This document shows, piece after piece, positions 48,534 to 61,670 of a stretch of DNA of 64,000 nt. A program made the position numbers and the translations under genes. The stretch comes from Catellatospora vulcania. Lineage in GTDB: Bacteria; Actinomycetota; Actinomycetes; Mycobacteriales; Micromonosporaceae. How positions within the stretch are numbered: position 1 is the stretch's first letter; every line of letters starts with the position of its first letter. The notes beneath the pieces are model-generated. The model was not told the DNA's origin, ran no database searches, and worked only from the letters and a program-made list of their open reading frames with translations. Where the stretch lies: assembly GCF_009720385.1 (NCBI RefSeq), contig NZ_WARX01000001.1, positions 868,001-932,000 of the forward strand. Reading direction: 5' to 3'.

Positions 48534-50249
48534 ATGACGATCAGCACCGCGACCATCGCGCAGCTGGACCAGATGCTCGCCACGCTGCGCGACGGCGAAC
48601 GAGGCTGGGCGGGCGAGACGCTCGCCTCGCGCCGCGCCCTGCTGCTCCAGGTCCACGCCAACGTCGCCGCGCAAGCCGACCAGTGGGTGCGCACGGCCGG
48701 GAGCATCAAGCAGCTGCCTGCCGGGTCGCCGCTGCTCGGCGAGGAGTGGATCAGCGGTCCGTGGGCCGTCCTCGGCTACGCCGCCGCGCTGGCCGACACC
48801 CTGGCCCGCATCGAGTCGGGACGCGACGTGCTCGCCGGGTATCGCGTCGGCAACGCGCCCGGCGGCCGGGTCGCCGTCGACGTGCTCCCGCACGGCATCC
48901 ACGACCGGCTGCTGCTCAGCGGTTTCCGCGCCGAGGTCTGGACGGAGCCCGGCACCACCGAACAGCAGCTCCGCGAACATGCCGGGCTGGGCCAGCTCGC
49001 CCCGGAGCTGACGGCCGGGGTCGCCGTGGTGATGGGCGCGGGCAACATCACCTCGATCGCGCCGCTGGACGTGCTCTACCAGCTGTACGCGTACAACCGG
49101 GTGGTCCTGCTCAAGCTCAACCCCGTCACCGACGCGCTGCTGCCGGTGTTCGCCGCGGTGTTCGCGCCGTTCATCAAGCGCGGTTACCTGCGCATCGTCA
49201 CCGGCGACGCGCAGGTCGGCGACCACCTGGTGACCCACGCGGGCGTAGACGCGGTACACATCACCGGCAGCGAGGCGACCCACGACGCGATCGTGTGGGG
49301 GACCGGCCCGGCCGGCGCGGCGGCGAAGGCCGCGGGCGCGCCGCGCCTGGACAAGCCGATCACCAGTGAACTCGGCGGCGTCTCGCCGACCATCGTGGTG
49401 CCCGGCCGCTGGTCGAAGGCCGACCTCCGCTTCCAGGCCGAGCACATCGCCACCCAGCGCCTGCACAACAGCGGCTTCAACTGCATCGCCGCGCAGCTCG
49501 TCATCGTCAGTCGCGACTGGCCGCAGAAGCGGGAGTTCCTCGACGCGCTGCGCGAGGCGTACGCCACCGCACCCGTGCGCCCCGCCTGGTATCCGGGCTG
49601 CGCCGCGCGGGTGGCCGGCGCGCGGCAGGCGCATCCGCGCTTCGAGGCCGTCGGCGGCACCGCCGAGCGCACCATCCTGTGGGGACTGCACCTGGACGAC
49701 CCGGCGGAGTCCGCGTTCGGCACCGAGTACTTCGGGCCGGTCCTCGGCGTGGCCGAGCTGCCCGGCACCGGCATGGAGTTCGTCGACGCCGCGGTCGAGG
49801 CCGCCAACGAGCGGCTGCACGGCACGCTGGGCGCCAACCTGGTGATCGACCCGCGCACCCTGCGCAGGCTCGGCGCGCGGCTGCGGGAGGGCATCGCGCG
49901 CCTGCGCTACGGCACCGTCGGGGTCAACGCCTGGACCGGCGTCGGCTACCTGACCGCCCGCGCCACCTGGGGAGCCTTCCCCGGGCACCCGCTCGACGAC
50001 ATCGCCAGCGGCCGCGGCGTCGTGCACAACGCGCTGCTGCTGCACCGCCCGGAACGCACCGTCGTGTACGGGCCGTTCCGGCCGCTGCCCCGCTCGATCA
50101 TGACCGGGCAGTTCAGCCTCACCCCGAAGCCGCCGTGGTTCGTGACGAACCGCACGGCCGCGACGACCGGCCGTCGGCTGGTCGAGTTCTCGGCCCGCCC
50201 CCGCTTGTCGGCGCTGGCCGCCGTCTTCGCCTCCGCGCTGCGGGGCTAG
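48534..50249 (+). CDS. Aldehyde dehydrogenase family protein
   Basis: Encodes 571 residues from the ATG at 48534. The catalytic residues are present: Glu279 in TSELGGVSPTIVV and Cys317 in HNSGFNCIAAQLV (normally G-Q-x-C). NAD binding is marked by VVMGAGNITSIAPLDVLYQL and VHITGSEATHDAIVWGTG. The protein is about 70 residues longer than classic enzymes, with an N-terminal helical extension and a C-terminal tail (SIMTGQFSLTPKPPWFVTNR) typical of a less studied actinobacterial branch. Third gene of the operon; it should oxidise the aldehyde released downstream of the dioxygenase. Confidence 0.88.
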   Translation: MTISTATIAQLDQMLATLRDGERGWAGETLASRRALLLQVHANVAAQADQWVRTAGSIKQLPAGSPLLGEEWISGPWAVLGYAAALADTLARIESGRDVLAGYRVGNAPGGRVAVDVLPHGIHDRLLLSGFRAEVWTEPGTTEQQLREHAGLGQLAPELTAGVAVVMGAGNITSIAPLDVLYQLYAYNRVVLLKLNPVTDALLPVFAAVFAPFIKRGYLRIVTGDAQVGDHLVTHAGVDAVHITGSEATHDAIVWGTGPAGAAAKAAGAPRLDKPITSELGGVSPTIVVPGRWSKADLRFQAEHIATQRLHNSGFNCIAAQLVIVSRDWPQKREFLDALREAYATAPVRPAWYPGCAARVAGARQAHPRFEAVGGTAERTILWGLHLDDPAESAFGTEYFGPVLGVAELPGTGMEFVDAAVEAANERLHGTLGANLVIDPRTLRRLGARLREGIARLRYGTVGVNAWTGVGYLTARATWGAFPGHPLDDIASGRGVVHNALLLHRPERTVVYGPFRPLPRSIMTGQFSLTPKPPWFVTNRTAATTGRRLVEFSARPRLSALAAVFASALRG

Positions 50250-50255
50250 CCGCGG

Positions 50256-50288
50256 GGCCGGTGCGGAGCGGTGAGATCCGCACCGGCC
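50256..50288. terminator. Bidirectional hairpin terminator
   Basis: GGCCGGTGCGGA (50256-50267) and TCCGCACCGGCC (50277-50288), perfect 12-bp arms with a 9-base loop, lie between the stops of the aldehyde dehydrogenase and GH43 genes. Confidence 0.78.
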
Positions 50289-50346
50289 GTCTGCGGCGGG
50301 ACTCCGGCGAGCGACCCGCATCCGGGTCCGATCGCCGGGACACCCG

Positions 50347-52458
50347 CTAGGGGGTGGTCAGGTCGAACCTGGACACCGTAACCGAGCCGCCCAGTGCCTG
50401 GGTGGCGTAGTTGAAGATGCCGAAGCGGTAGCCCATGAAGAACTGCCAGGCGTTGTTGAGGGTGAACGCGGAGCCCAGCGACGTGAAGTTGACGCCGTCG
50501 GTGCTGTAGGAGAAGCGCGCCTGGCGTCCGCTGCCCGGCCGGATGTCGGCGTTGACGCGCAGCCAGATCCGGCCCCCGGACACCGCCGCGGAGGCGTTCT
50601 CCGCACCGGTGCCGGTGGTGTTCCAGCTGCTGTCCATGGTGAGTCCGTTGGTCATGACGACCCTGGTCGCGCCGTTGTCGCGTTTGACGCCGATCCAGGC
50701 AGAGGAGTCGCGCAGCATGGCCAGCCCGGACCGGTCGCCGTCGCGCATGGTCGAGTAGTCGAGCTGGATCGTGGCGGTCGAGGTCGGGCCCTGGATGCGG
50801 TGGGTGAGCGTGTTGCGGGCGTTGTAGAGATCGTTGGTGACGGTCGCGGTCTGCAGGCGCAGGCCGTTGTTGACGGAGTAGCGGCTGGTGTCGGGGTTGT
50901 GGTTCCACTCCCACTGCGGGCCGAGCGTGGTGCCGGCGAAGGTGTCGGCGCCGATCATCGGCTTGACCTGGCGCGGCGGGGCGGGCAGGTTCGGCTTGGG
51001 GTAGCTCGCGCCCCAGGCGTTGTTGACGAGCTGGAGCTGCGGCCAGCCGTCGGCGGTCCAGGTGACGGGCGCGAGCACGGGGATGCGGCCGCCGGGGTAG
51101 GAGTCGACGAAGGCCATGTAGTACCAGTCGCCGTTCTGGGTCTGCACCAGACCGCCCTGGTGGGGCACGCCGCCACCGGAGACCGGGCCGGGCAGGTTGA
51201 GCAGGACCTGCTGCATCGTGTACGGGCCCCACGGGCTCGACGACTTGAGGACGTACTGGCCGTTGGCGGGGCGGGTGAGGAAGATGTAGTAGCTGCCGTT
51301 GCGCTTGTAGAAGCGGGCTCCTTCGAGGGTGCCGACGCTGGACGGGGTGGTGAACACCTGCTGCGTGCGTACCTGGCTGAGCCCGTCGGCGGACAGCTGC
51401 GCGACGCTGATGCTGCTGTTGCCGTACGCGACGTACATCGTGTCGTTGTCGTCGACGAGCAGGCCGGCGTCGTAGTAGCAGTTGTTGATGGTGGAGCGCT
51501 TCGACCAGGTCCCGTCGACCGCCGAGGCGGTGTAGACGTAGGTCTTGTTGAACTCCATGCAGCCCATCCAGTAGAAGGTGCTGTTGGAGGGGCGGTAGTT
51601 CAGCGTCGACGCCCAGATGCCCTTGACGTAGGCACGCCCGCCGCTGAGGTTGTACGCGCTGGAATGGTCGAGCACCGGCACGGAGTGCCCGGCGAACTCC
51701 CAGTTGACCAGGTCGTACGAGCGCAGGATCGGCGCGCCCGGGGAGTAGTGCATGGTCGAGGCGGAGTAGTAGTAGGCGTCGCCGACGCGGATGATGTCGA
51801 TGTCGGCGAAGTCCTGCCACAGCACCGGGTTGGCGTAGTTGCCGCCGCTGGGCGGGGGCGAGGTCGACGCGCTCGGGGTGGGGTTGGCGCCGACGCGGAC
51901 GAGCTGCCATTGCTGGTTGGCGCCGCCCCAGTCGTCGTACTGGACGATGTTGGCCCCGTCGGCGGTCGACGCGCCCTGGACCTCCAGTGCCTTGTTGCTG
52001 TTGCGGTTGACGAAGCGGACGTAGCCGTCGGTGGAGTCGGCCAGCCGCCACTGCTGGTTGCTGCTGTTGTTGTCGGTCCACTGCACGACGGCCGCGCCGT
52101 TGGCGGTGGAGAAGCCGGAGACGTCGAGGACCTTGCCGGAGTGGCGGGATTTGATGCGGTAGTAGCCGCTGCCGGAGTCGACGAACTGCCATTGCTGGTT
52201 GTTGGCGGTGCCTCGGGTCCACTGGGTGATGCGTCCGCCGTCGGCGGTCGAGAAGTTGTACACGTCGAGGGCCTTGCCGCTGTTGCGGTTGACCAGGATG
52301 TACCAGGCGCTGGTGTCGACGGTGGCGGCCTGCGCGCCGCTGGTGCCGACGACGATCATTCCCATGCTGGCCAGCGCGGTGACCACGACGGTGATCAACG
52401 CGGTGCGCCAGCCGCGTCGTGAAGGCTGGGTTCGGGGGGTGGTGCCGATGCCGCTCAC
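50347..52458 (-). CDS. Secreted GH43 glycosidase with N-terminal ricin-type lectin (CBM13)
   Basis: A 703-residue protein. Signal peptide to about residue 45 ([18 protein letters not shown], then AQA). CBM13 from 47 to 187 with three Q-x-W repeats (NNQQWQF, SNQQWRL, NQQWQLV). A Pro/Ser linker follows, then the GH43 five-blade propeller from about 205: DFADIDIIRVGDAYYYSAST carries the catalytic base Asp, and GTLEGARFYKRNGSYYIFLT the acid Glu. The C-terminal 190 residues are the GH43 beta-sandwich (FSYSTDGVNFTSLGSAFTL). GH43 enzymes of this layout are beta-xylosidases or arabinofuranosidases. Third gene of the xylan locus. Confidence 0.92.
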   Translation of the reverse strand: MSGIGTTPRTQPSRRGWRTALITVVVTALASMGMIVVGTSGAQAATVDTSAWYILVNRNSGKALDVYNFSTADGGRITQWTRGTANNQQWQFVDSGSGYYRIKSRHSGKVLDVSGFSTANGAAVVQWTDNNSSNQQWRLADSTDGYVRFVNRNSNKALEVQGASTADGANIVQYDDWGGANQQWQLVRVGANPTPSASTSPPPSGGNYANPVLWQDFADIDIIRVGDAYYYSASTMHYSPGAPILRSYDLVNWEFAGHSVPVLDHSSAYNLSGGRAYVKGIWASTLNYRPSNSTFYWMGCMEFNKTYVYTASAVDGTWSKRSTINNCYYDAGLLVDDNDTMYVAYGNSSISVAQLSADGLSQVRTQQVFTTPSSVGTLEGARFYKRNGSYYIFLTRPANGQYVLKSSSPWGPYTMQQVLLNLPGPVSGGGVPHQGGLVQTQNGDWYYMAFVDSYPGGRIPVLAPVTWTADGWPQLQLVNNAWGASYPKPNLPAPPRQVKPMIGADTFAGTTLGPQWEWNHNPDTSRYSVNNGLRLQTATVTNDLYNARNTLTHRIQGPTSTATIQLDYSTMRDGDRSGLAMLRDSSAWIGVKRDNGATRVVMTNGLTMDSSWNTTGTGAENASAAVSGGRIWLRVNADIRPGSGRQARFSYSTDGVNFTSLGSAFTLNNAWQFFMGYRFGIFNYATQALGGSVTVSRFDLTTP
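51898..52320 (-). repeat. Ricin-lectin module, copy in the GH43 gene
   Basis: Codes for CBM13 residues 47-187. Near-identical copies lie at 52689-53111 and 55289-55711. This copy differs by ANGAAVVQ, NSSNQQ and RFVNRNS. Confidence 0.85.
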
Positions 52459-52515
52459 GGCATCCTCCTTGTCTCAGGCCGGAATGGGCCGGGTATGGGG
52501 GGTCACCCGTGGAAA

Positions 52516-52554
52516 CCGCCGGTGCGCGGGCTGCGGCGGCCCGCGCACCGGCGG
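52516..52554 (-). terminator. 16-bp hairpin between the GH10 and GH43 genes
   Basis: CCGCCGGTGCGCGGGC (52516-52531) and GCCCGCGCACCGGCGG (52539-52554) are perfect arms with a 7-base loop. A second hairpin, TGACCGTG (52588-52595) with CACGGTCA (52603-52610), overlaps the GH10 stop. Together they should stop or attenuate transcription before the GH43 gene. Confidence 0.7.
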
Positions 52555-52607
52555 CTGTTCATGGAGCGGTGGTCGCGTCCGAGGTCATGACCGTGACGTA
52601 GCCACGG

Positions 52608-54317
<1,710 letters not shown>

Positions 54318-54325
54318 TCAGGACC

Positions 54326-55849
54326 TCAGCGCTGCAGCGTCAGCAGACCCGGCCGGTACGGCAGCAGGCCGTAGTCACCGCCGGAGTTCGGCGAGCGGCC
54401 CTGGTAGAGCAGCTGCAGGTTGCAGGGGTCGATGGTCATGGTCTGGTCGGCGTTGCTACGGATCAGCTCGCCGTGGCTGATGTCGTTGGTCCAGGTGGCG
54501 CCGCTGTTGGCCTTGCCGGCGAAGGGGTTGGACTCGGTCGCGGCCTGCGGGGTCCAGGAGCCGCCGAGGCTGGTGGCGGTGAAGGAGCGGAAGTAGCGGC
54601 CCTGCGAGCCGATCGCCTCGACGAGCATGAGGTACTGGTTCTGGCCCGCGACCTTGTACACCTGGACCGCTTCGAACAGGTTGTTCGTCGTGTCGCTCAT
54701 GACGACCGTCGAGGCCGAGCCGAAGCTGCCCGGGAAGTTCCCGATCGGCATGCTGGCCCGGTAGATCTTGCCGTTGTCCCCGGCGAAGAACAGGTACATG
54801 TTCGTGCTGTCACCGATGACGGCCTGGTCGATCGGGCCGGTGCCGGAGCCGGAGATGCTCCCGGAGAACAGCGTCTGCGCCGACGACCAGCTGTTGACGT
54901 TGGCGGGGTCGGTCGAGGTCCGGTAGGAGAACGCGGGACCACCCCACTGGTAGGCCATCACCCAGAGGTTGCGCGGGGCGAAGTAGAACAGCGACGGCGC
55001 GACGGCGGCGAACGGCATCCGGTTCTGGGCGGCCGAGGCCATGTCAGACCAGTTCGAGAACTGGCCGAAGTTCATCGAACCCCAGGTCGACCCCGTGTCG
55101 TGCGTCGTCGCGTAGACGAGGTGCCGACCGTTGTACGGGGCGTGGGTGAAGTCCTTGAGCGAGACCCACCCGTTCGCGGGGTTCGCCAGCGACCCCGTCG
55201 ACGTCCAGCGGTAGCTCGACGGAAGCGAGCAGTTGCCGGGCGGCTGCGGCGAGGAGGACGCGGTCGGGCTGGGCGTGGCGCCGACGCGGACGAGCTGCCA
55301 CTGCTGGTTGGCGCCGCCCCAGTCGTCGTACTGGACGATGTTGGCCCCGTCGGCGGTCGACGCGCCCTGGACTTCGAGGGCCTTGTTGCTGTGGCGGCTG
55401 ATGAGGCGCACGTAGCCGTCGGTGGAGTCGGCCAGGCGCCACTGCTGGTTGTTGCTGTTGTTGTCGGTCCACTGGACGATCGCGCCGCCGTTGGCGGTGG
55501 AGAAGCCGGAGACGTCGAGGACCTTGCCGGAGTGGCGGGACCTGAGGCGGTAGTAGCCGCTGCCGGAGTCGACGAACTGCCACTGCTGGTTGTTGGCGGT
55601 GCCTCGGGTCCACTGGGTGATGCGTCCGCCGTCGGCGGTGGAGAAGTTGTACACGTCGAGGGCCTTGCCGCTGTTGCGGTTGACCAGGATGTACCAGGCG
55701 CTGGTGTCGACGGTGGCGGCCTGCGCGCCGCTCGTGCCGACGACGACCAGGCCCACGCTGGCCAGCGCGGTGACCACAACGGTGATCAACGCGGTGCGCC
55801 AGGCTTGTCTGCGGGAGATGGTCGGTGGGATGGTGCTGATGCCGGTCAC
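54326..55849 (-). CDS. Secreted GH62 alpha-L-arabinofuranosidase with N-terminal ricin-type lectin
   Basis: A 507-residue protein. Signal peptide to about 45, almost the same as in the GH43 protein. CBM13 from 47 to 187, short linker, and GH62 from about 203 to the end, recognised by [80 protein letters not shown] and [13 protein letters not shown]. These contain the Asp/Glu residues of the five-blade propeller active site. GH62 enzymes remove arabinose from arabinoxylan. It is the first gene of the locus, so its 880-base upstream stretch must carry the main promoter. Confidence 0.93.
   Translation of the reverse strand: MTGISTIPPTISRRQAWRTALITVVVTALASVGLVVVGTSGAQAATVDTSAWYILVNRNSGKALDVYNFSTADGGRITQWTRGTANNQQWQFVDSGSGYYRLRSRHSGKVLDVSGFSTANGGAIVQWTDNNSNNQQWRLADSTDGYVRLISRHSNKALEVQGASTADGANIVQYDDWGGANQQWQLVRVGATPSPTASSSPQPPGNCSLPSSYRWTSTGSLANPANGWVSLKDFTHAPYNGRHLVYATTHDTGSTWGSMNFGQFSNWSDMASAAQNRMPFAAVAPSLFYFAPRNLWVMAYQWGGPAFSYRTSTDPANVNSWSSAQTLFSGSISGSGTGPIDQAVIGDSTNMYLFFAGDNGKIYRASMPIGNFPGSFGSASTVVMSDTTNNLFEAVQVYKVAGQNQYLMLVEAIGSQGRYFRSFTATSLGGSWTPQAATESNPFAGKANSGATWTNDISHGELIRSNADQTMTIDPCNLQLLYQGRSPNSGGDYGLLPYRPGLLTLQR
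55289..55711 (-). repeat. Ricin-lectin module, copy in the GH62 gene
   Basis: CBM13 residues 47-187 of the GH62 enzyme. Its first half matches the GH43 copy including the upstream signal peptide, and its central part matches the GH10 copy: a mosaic. Confidence 0.85.
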
Positions 55850-56730
55850 GGCATCCTCCTTCGATATCGGTGCGGCCCGTCGGCCGGATGAGTACGCGAC
55901 GCAGCGCCGTGGGCCGGCCGATGGGTACGGCCGTCCACGGGGGTGCGGTCACTGAGCTGATCGGGAAATGGTTATCGGTCACATCGTCGCCGTGGAGCAC
56001 GTCCTAAATGACGTCGCCCTGCTCCTGGTCTAGCTGATGGCGCTGTGACGCTTGCGTGTCTCGCCGTCCCGTCAGTCGAATGTGAACGATAACAAGGCGT
56101 ACGTCAATACCGGCGAAAATGTTTCGAACATGTGCGCCGGGGACCGGACCGCCCAGCCCGCCAGGGGTGGCCTGATCCGGAAGCGGCTGCCTGCGCAGGC
56201 GACCACGGCGCCATGCCGCGCATAACACTTCGCGACGGCAGAGTTTTTGCGAACAGCGTCGTAAAATCCAACGGAAAAAGTGTTATCCCAGCTCTGTAGC
56301 GCGGTCGCAGAGAACATTCCATTGCAATGTCAGATGGCCTTGATAACGGCATCTGGCTGGGCAAACGCTTCAACGCCTCCGCTTTTCGGGGGCGGTTGAA
56401 AGGCTTCTTCGGGCCGAGTCGAGTACTGGCTCTTGATAGCGGGGAAACAATCTGGCAATCTCGTCGGATATCGATGGAAGCACCAGATGACGGCTGGCCG
56501 ACGAACAGGAGCATTCGCATGGACTGAAGCCGATGTGAGGCGTGTCGAGGTCGCGTCGCCCCGCTCCCTGCCCCGCCCGAGCCGTCCCGTCCCGTCCGTT
56601 CCCCACATGCACGTGTGCTGCGCGCGCACGTCCCAGACTGCTTGAAAGACCGCCGGCGCTGAGCGCGAGCGCCGCACGGCCGTACGGAATGGTGTGGTGG
56701 CGTTGCTCCCACCTCTGGCACGATGCCGCC
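55850..56730. other. Long regulatory stretch upstream of the xylan locus
   Basis: An 881-base region without a convincing gene. From about 56040 to 56530 it is clearly less GC-rich than the rest of the window. It holds a dyad ATAACACTT (56222-56230) with AAGTGTTAT (56278-56286), and a 66-codon plus-strand ORF (56327-56527) with atypical codons and no ribosome-binding site, which I do not call. Promoters for the GH62 gene and for the gene at 56731 must lie here. Confidence 0.5.
56114..56126. promoter_or_regulatory. CGAAA-N3-TTTCG palindrome, possible xylan-gene operator
   Basis: CGAAA-ATG-TTTCG lies about 265 bases before the GH62 start. It resembles the CGAAA-N-TTTCG palindrome reported upstream of Streptomyces xylanase genes, but with a spacer of three bases instead of one. 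Confidence 0.4.
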
Positions 56731-58032
56731 GTGGAGCTGCTGCCCTGCGGTCATATCGCGTATGCCGGACCTGGTCGGATGTGTCGACACCTGGTCGGCG
56801 ACGACGCCGAGGCGGCTCACGTCCGACTGCTGACCGGTCACGGCCTCGAATTCGACATGTGCTGCCCGGCGTGCGGCGAGGCCGTCGCCGAGGGTCGGCC
56901 TGTGGAACTGCTGATCGCCTGCGACGGCTGTGTCGCCCGCTGTGCGGACTCGGACGGGCACCTGCGCGCCTGGCGCGGCACCCCGGGGATCGCAGAACGC
57001 CCCGGGCCGCTCGATCCGACCGTGCGGGAGACACCGCTACCGGTCGACGCGGTGGATTTCGCCCCGGTCGACGCGGCCGACTCGGTGTGGCTGCTGCTGG
57101 ACCGCGACGGGTGGATCGGGCGGTTCGCCGCGGACACCCGCGACTGGACGGTGCTGGCCAGGTCGACCGTGCCCGCGGAACCCGAGCACGAGCCCTGGGC
57201 GGGGCACGAGCTGCGCCGCCGGCTGCACACCTACGGCGACGGCCGGTTCGCGGCGGTGGTCAACGACTTCGGCCGGCACGGCCAGGTGCTCGACCTGCGC
57301 ACCGGCGCGGTGACGCTGACGCTGGACGGCGGCGACCACCGGCCTGACACGGTGCCGTTCTCCCTGGCGATGTTCGAGCGGAACGACCGGACCCTGGTCA
57401 TCCACCGATCCGACTGGAACCGGCTCGACGTCTCCGACGCCGCCACGGGTGAGCTGCTCACCGCCCGCGCGGCCGAGCCGTATCGCCAGAGCGAGCCGCT
57501 GCCGGAGCACTATCTCGACTACTTCCACGGCGGCCTGGCCCTGTCGCCGGGCGGGGAGTTGCTGCTCGACGACGGCTGGGTGTGGTCGCCTTTCGGGGTG
57601 CCCTGCGTATGGAGCGTCGACCGGTGGCTCGACGTGAACATCTGGGAGTCCGAGGACGGCCCGAGCCTGCTGGGGCTCGCGCAGCGGGACTACTACTGGA
57701 ACAGGCCCATGTGCTGGCTCGACGACCGGCGGGTGGCGCTGTCCGGGATCGGTTCCGACGAGCGGGCCATGCTGGCGGGCATACGTGTCTTCGACGCCGT
57801 CACCGGTCGGCAGGTGTCGGCGTTCGCGGGGCCGGACGGCGAGCTGTTCGCCGACGGGACGCGGCTCTACGCCGCCGGGGCCGCCGGTCTTGAGGTGTGG
57901 GATCCGGTCACCGGCGAGCGCACCGGCGTCGTGCCCGGCTTCGCGCCGACCCGCCATCACCGCGGCACGGGTGAACTGGCTTGCCTCGGCGGCAGCGTGC
58001 TGCGGCGCTGGCGGACCGCGGGTGCCGCGTAA
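56731..58032 (+). CDS. Cys-rich N-terminal domain plus beta-propeller-like protein
   Basis: Encodes 433 residues from the GTG at 56731; an ATG 14 codons upstream is possible. Residues 1-80 hold eight Cys and several His in zinc-ribbon-like spacing (LLPCGH, GRMCRHLV, DMCCPACGEA, IACDGCVARC). From about 100 to the end are six to seven short repeats of a propeller type (VWLLLDRDGWIGRFAADTRD, RTLVIHRSDWNRLDVSDAAT, DGTRLYAAGAAGLEVWDPVT) with W-D-x-x-T/G-E as in WD/YVTN proteins. Function unknown; protein-protein interaction is likely. Its stop lies 55 bases before the furA start. Confidence 0.75.
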   Translation: MELLPCGHIAYAGPGRMCRHLVGDDAEAAHVRLLTGHGLEFDMCCPACGEAVAEGRPVELLIACDGCVARCADSDGHLRAWRGTPGIAERPGPLDPTVRETPLPVDAVDFAPVDAADSVWLLLDRDGWIGRFAADTRDWTVLARSTVPAEPEHEPWAGHELRRRLHTYGDGRFAAVVNDFGRHGQVLDLRTGAVTLTLDGGDHRPDTVPFSLAMFERNDRTLVIHRSDWNRLDVSDAATGELLTARAAEPYRQSEPLPEHYLDYFHGGLALSPGGELLLDDGWVWSPFGVPCVWSVDRWLDVNIWESEDGPSLLGLAQRDYYWNRPMCWLDDRRVALSGIGSDERAMLAGIRVFDAVTGRQVSAFAGPDGELFADGTRLYAAGAAGLEVWDPVTGERTGVVPGFAPTRHHRGTGELACLGGSVLRRWRTAGAA

Positions 58033-58044
58033 GATCATCTGTGT

Positions 58045-58066
58045 ATTCTTGACTGATTCCAGAAAA
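58045..58066 (+). promoter_or_regulatory. FurA box before furA-katG
   Basis: An AT-rich segment with core TTGACTGATTCCAG lies 20-40 bases before the GTG of furA. I recognise this as the conserved operator/promoter of actinobacterial furA-katG operons, where FurA represses its own transcription. Confidence 0.8.
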
Positions 58067-58084
58067 CAGACCAGACTACGGGGC

Positions 58085-58516
58085 GTGCCCACGACCACGG
58101 ACTTCGAGCAGTTACTGCGCGGAGCCGCGTTGCGGGTGACCCGTCCCCGGCTGGCGGTGCTGAGCGCGGTGCTCGCGCATCCGCACGCCGACACGGACTC
58201 GATCATCGGTGCCGTGCGCGGTGACCTTCCCGAGGTCTCGCACCAGACCGTGTACGACTCGCTGCAGACGCTGACGGCCGCGGGCCTGGTGCGGCGCATC
58301 CAGCCCGCCGGCTCGGTGGCCCGCTACGAGTCGCGGGTCGGGGACAACCACCACCACATGGTCTGCCGGTCATGCGGGCTCATCGCCGACGTCGACTGCG
58401 CGGTCGGCGACGCGCCCTGCCTGACCGCGTCCGACGGCAACGGCTTCTCGGTCGACGAGGCCGAGGTCGTCTACTGGGGCCGGTGCCCCGGCTGCTCCAC
58501 CGCAGGCAGTTCCTGA
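58085..58516 (+). CDS. furA: FurA, Fur-family repressor of catalase-peroxidase
   Basis: A 143-residue protein from a GTG. N-terminal winged helix: LRVTRPRLAVLSAVLAHPHA, VSHQTVYDSLQTLTAAGLVR. The metal sites are visible: the His cluster and Cys pair in GDNHHHMVCRSCGLIADVDC, and a second pair in WGRCPGCS at the C-terminus, which would hold the structural zinc. FurA-type proteins release DNA when peroxide oxidises them. The katG gene starts 33 bases after the stop, in the same direction, as in mycobacteria and streptomycetes. Confidence 0.93.
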   Translation: MPTTTDFEQLLRGAALRVTRPRLAVLSAVLAHPHADTDSIIGAVRGDLPEVSHQTVYDSLQTLTAAGLVRRIQPAGSVARYESRVGDNHHHMVCRSCGLIADVDCAVGDAPCLTASDGNGFSVDEAEVVYWGRCPGCSTAGSS

Positions 58517-60781
<2,265 letters not shown>

Positions 60782-60793
60782 TCCGTTCGTCGA

Positions 60794-60826
60794 CGAAGCC
60801 CGCCGGAACGCATCCGGCGGGCTTCG
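60794..60826. terminator. Hairpin terminator of furA-katG
   Basis: CGAAGCCCGCCGGA (60794-60807) and TCCGGCGGGCTTCG (60813-60826), perfect 14-bp arms with a 5-base loop, lie just past katG and before the convergent gene. Confidence 0.82.
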
Positions 60827-60839
60827 CCGATGGCGGACG

Positions 60840-61532
60840 TCAGTACTTCATGACGCAGTAGACGACCGTCGGGTGCAGGAACCGGTACCAGTGGTTCCAC
60901 TTGAGGTCCTTGGTGCACTTGTCGCCGTTGGACCCGCCGCGCACGATGTCGATGATGTGCACGGTGCCCTTGGCCTTGCACTTCGGCGCGGCGACCGCGA
61001 AGGTGGTGTCCGTCGGAAGCTTGTAGCAGTAGGTGCGCACCAGGTACAGCTCCAGGCAGAGCCGGTAGCCGTCGGTGGTGATCCACGCCCCCTTGGGGTC
61101 GGCGCAGTCGCCCTGCGCACGGTCGACGGACAGCACCCGGTAGGTCCCGCGCGAGCCGTTGCAGTTGCCGAGCCCGAGGAAGTCACCGGTCTCGTTGACG
61201 GAGATGCAGTCGCCGACGGCGGCCGGCGCGGGCAGCGGGGCCTCCGTCGTCGGGATCACCTCGGGCGGCGAGTACAGGTCGGACGGGCGGCTGGTCTGCT
61301 GGGTGGCCGGTGAGGGCGAACCGTTCGCATACGGGCTCTCGTCGTCGTTGAGGTAGTTGTAGGCCAATCCGCCCCCGCAGAGGCCGACCAGGCACAGCAC
61401 CACCACGCCGACCACCAGGCCGATGATGAGGGGGGTGTTGTTCTTCTTCGGCGGGGGCGGCTGGACCGCGCCGGGTCCCCAGGGGGCGGCGCCGGGGTAG
61501 CCGGGAGGATTCGGCGGTGGAGGCAGCGTCAC
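60840..61532 (-). CDS. Pro-rich membrane protein with Cys-rich extracellular domain
   Basis: Encodes about 230 residues from the GTG at 61532. Residues 1-30 are proline-rich and cytoplasmic (PPPPNPPGYPGAAPWG), residues 34-58 a membrane helix (LIIGLVVGVVVLCLVGLCGG), then a Ser/Thr/Pro linker and an outside domain (about 110-230) with eight Cys spaced as in disulfide-paired proteins: GDCISV, LGNCNG, GDCADP, RLCLEL, TYCYKL, PKCKAK, DKCTKD, VYCVMKY. Actinobacteria carry several such proteins (LppU/SCO3897-like), often substrates of the cell-surface oxidative folding system. Function unknown. Confidence 0.75.
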   Translation of the reverse strand: MTLPPPPNPPGYPGAAPWGPGAVQPPPPKKNNTPLIIGLVVGVVVLCLVGLCGGGLAYNYLNDDESPYANGSPSPATQQTSRPSDLYSPPEVIPTTEAPLPAPAAVGDCISVNETGDFLGLGNCNGSRGTYRVLSVDRAQGDCADPKGAWITTDGYRLCLELYLVRTYCYKLPTDTTFAVAAPKCKAKGTVHIIDIVRGGSNGDKCTKDLKWNHWYRFLHPTVVYCVMKY

Positions 61533-61670
61533 CACTGGAGTCTCACACGGCCCGGCAAGGCCGTGCCAAGCGATTGCCTCCACATCAGACTGAGGTCACA
61601 CCCGCCCGCCGGCGGGCACCACGAGCACCCGGGGTTAGCTTCGGTGCTGCTCAGCAGGCACACTTCGGGG

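Noticed and set aside
56327-56527. A 66-codon plus-strand ORF in the AT-richer stretch
   Set aside because: No ribosome-binding site, atypical codons and no recognisable pattern; kept only as part of the intergenic description.
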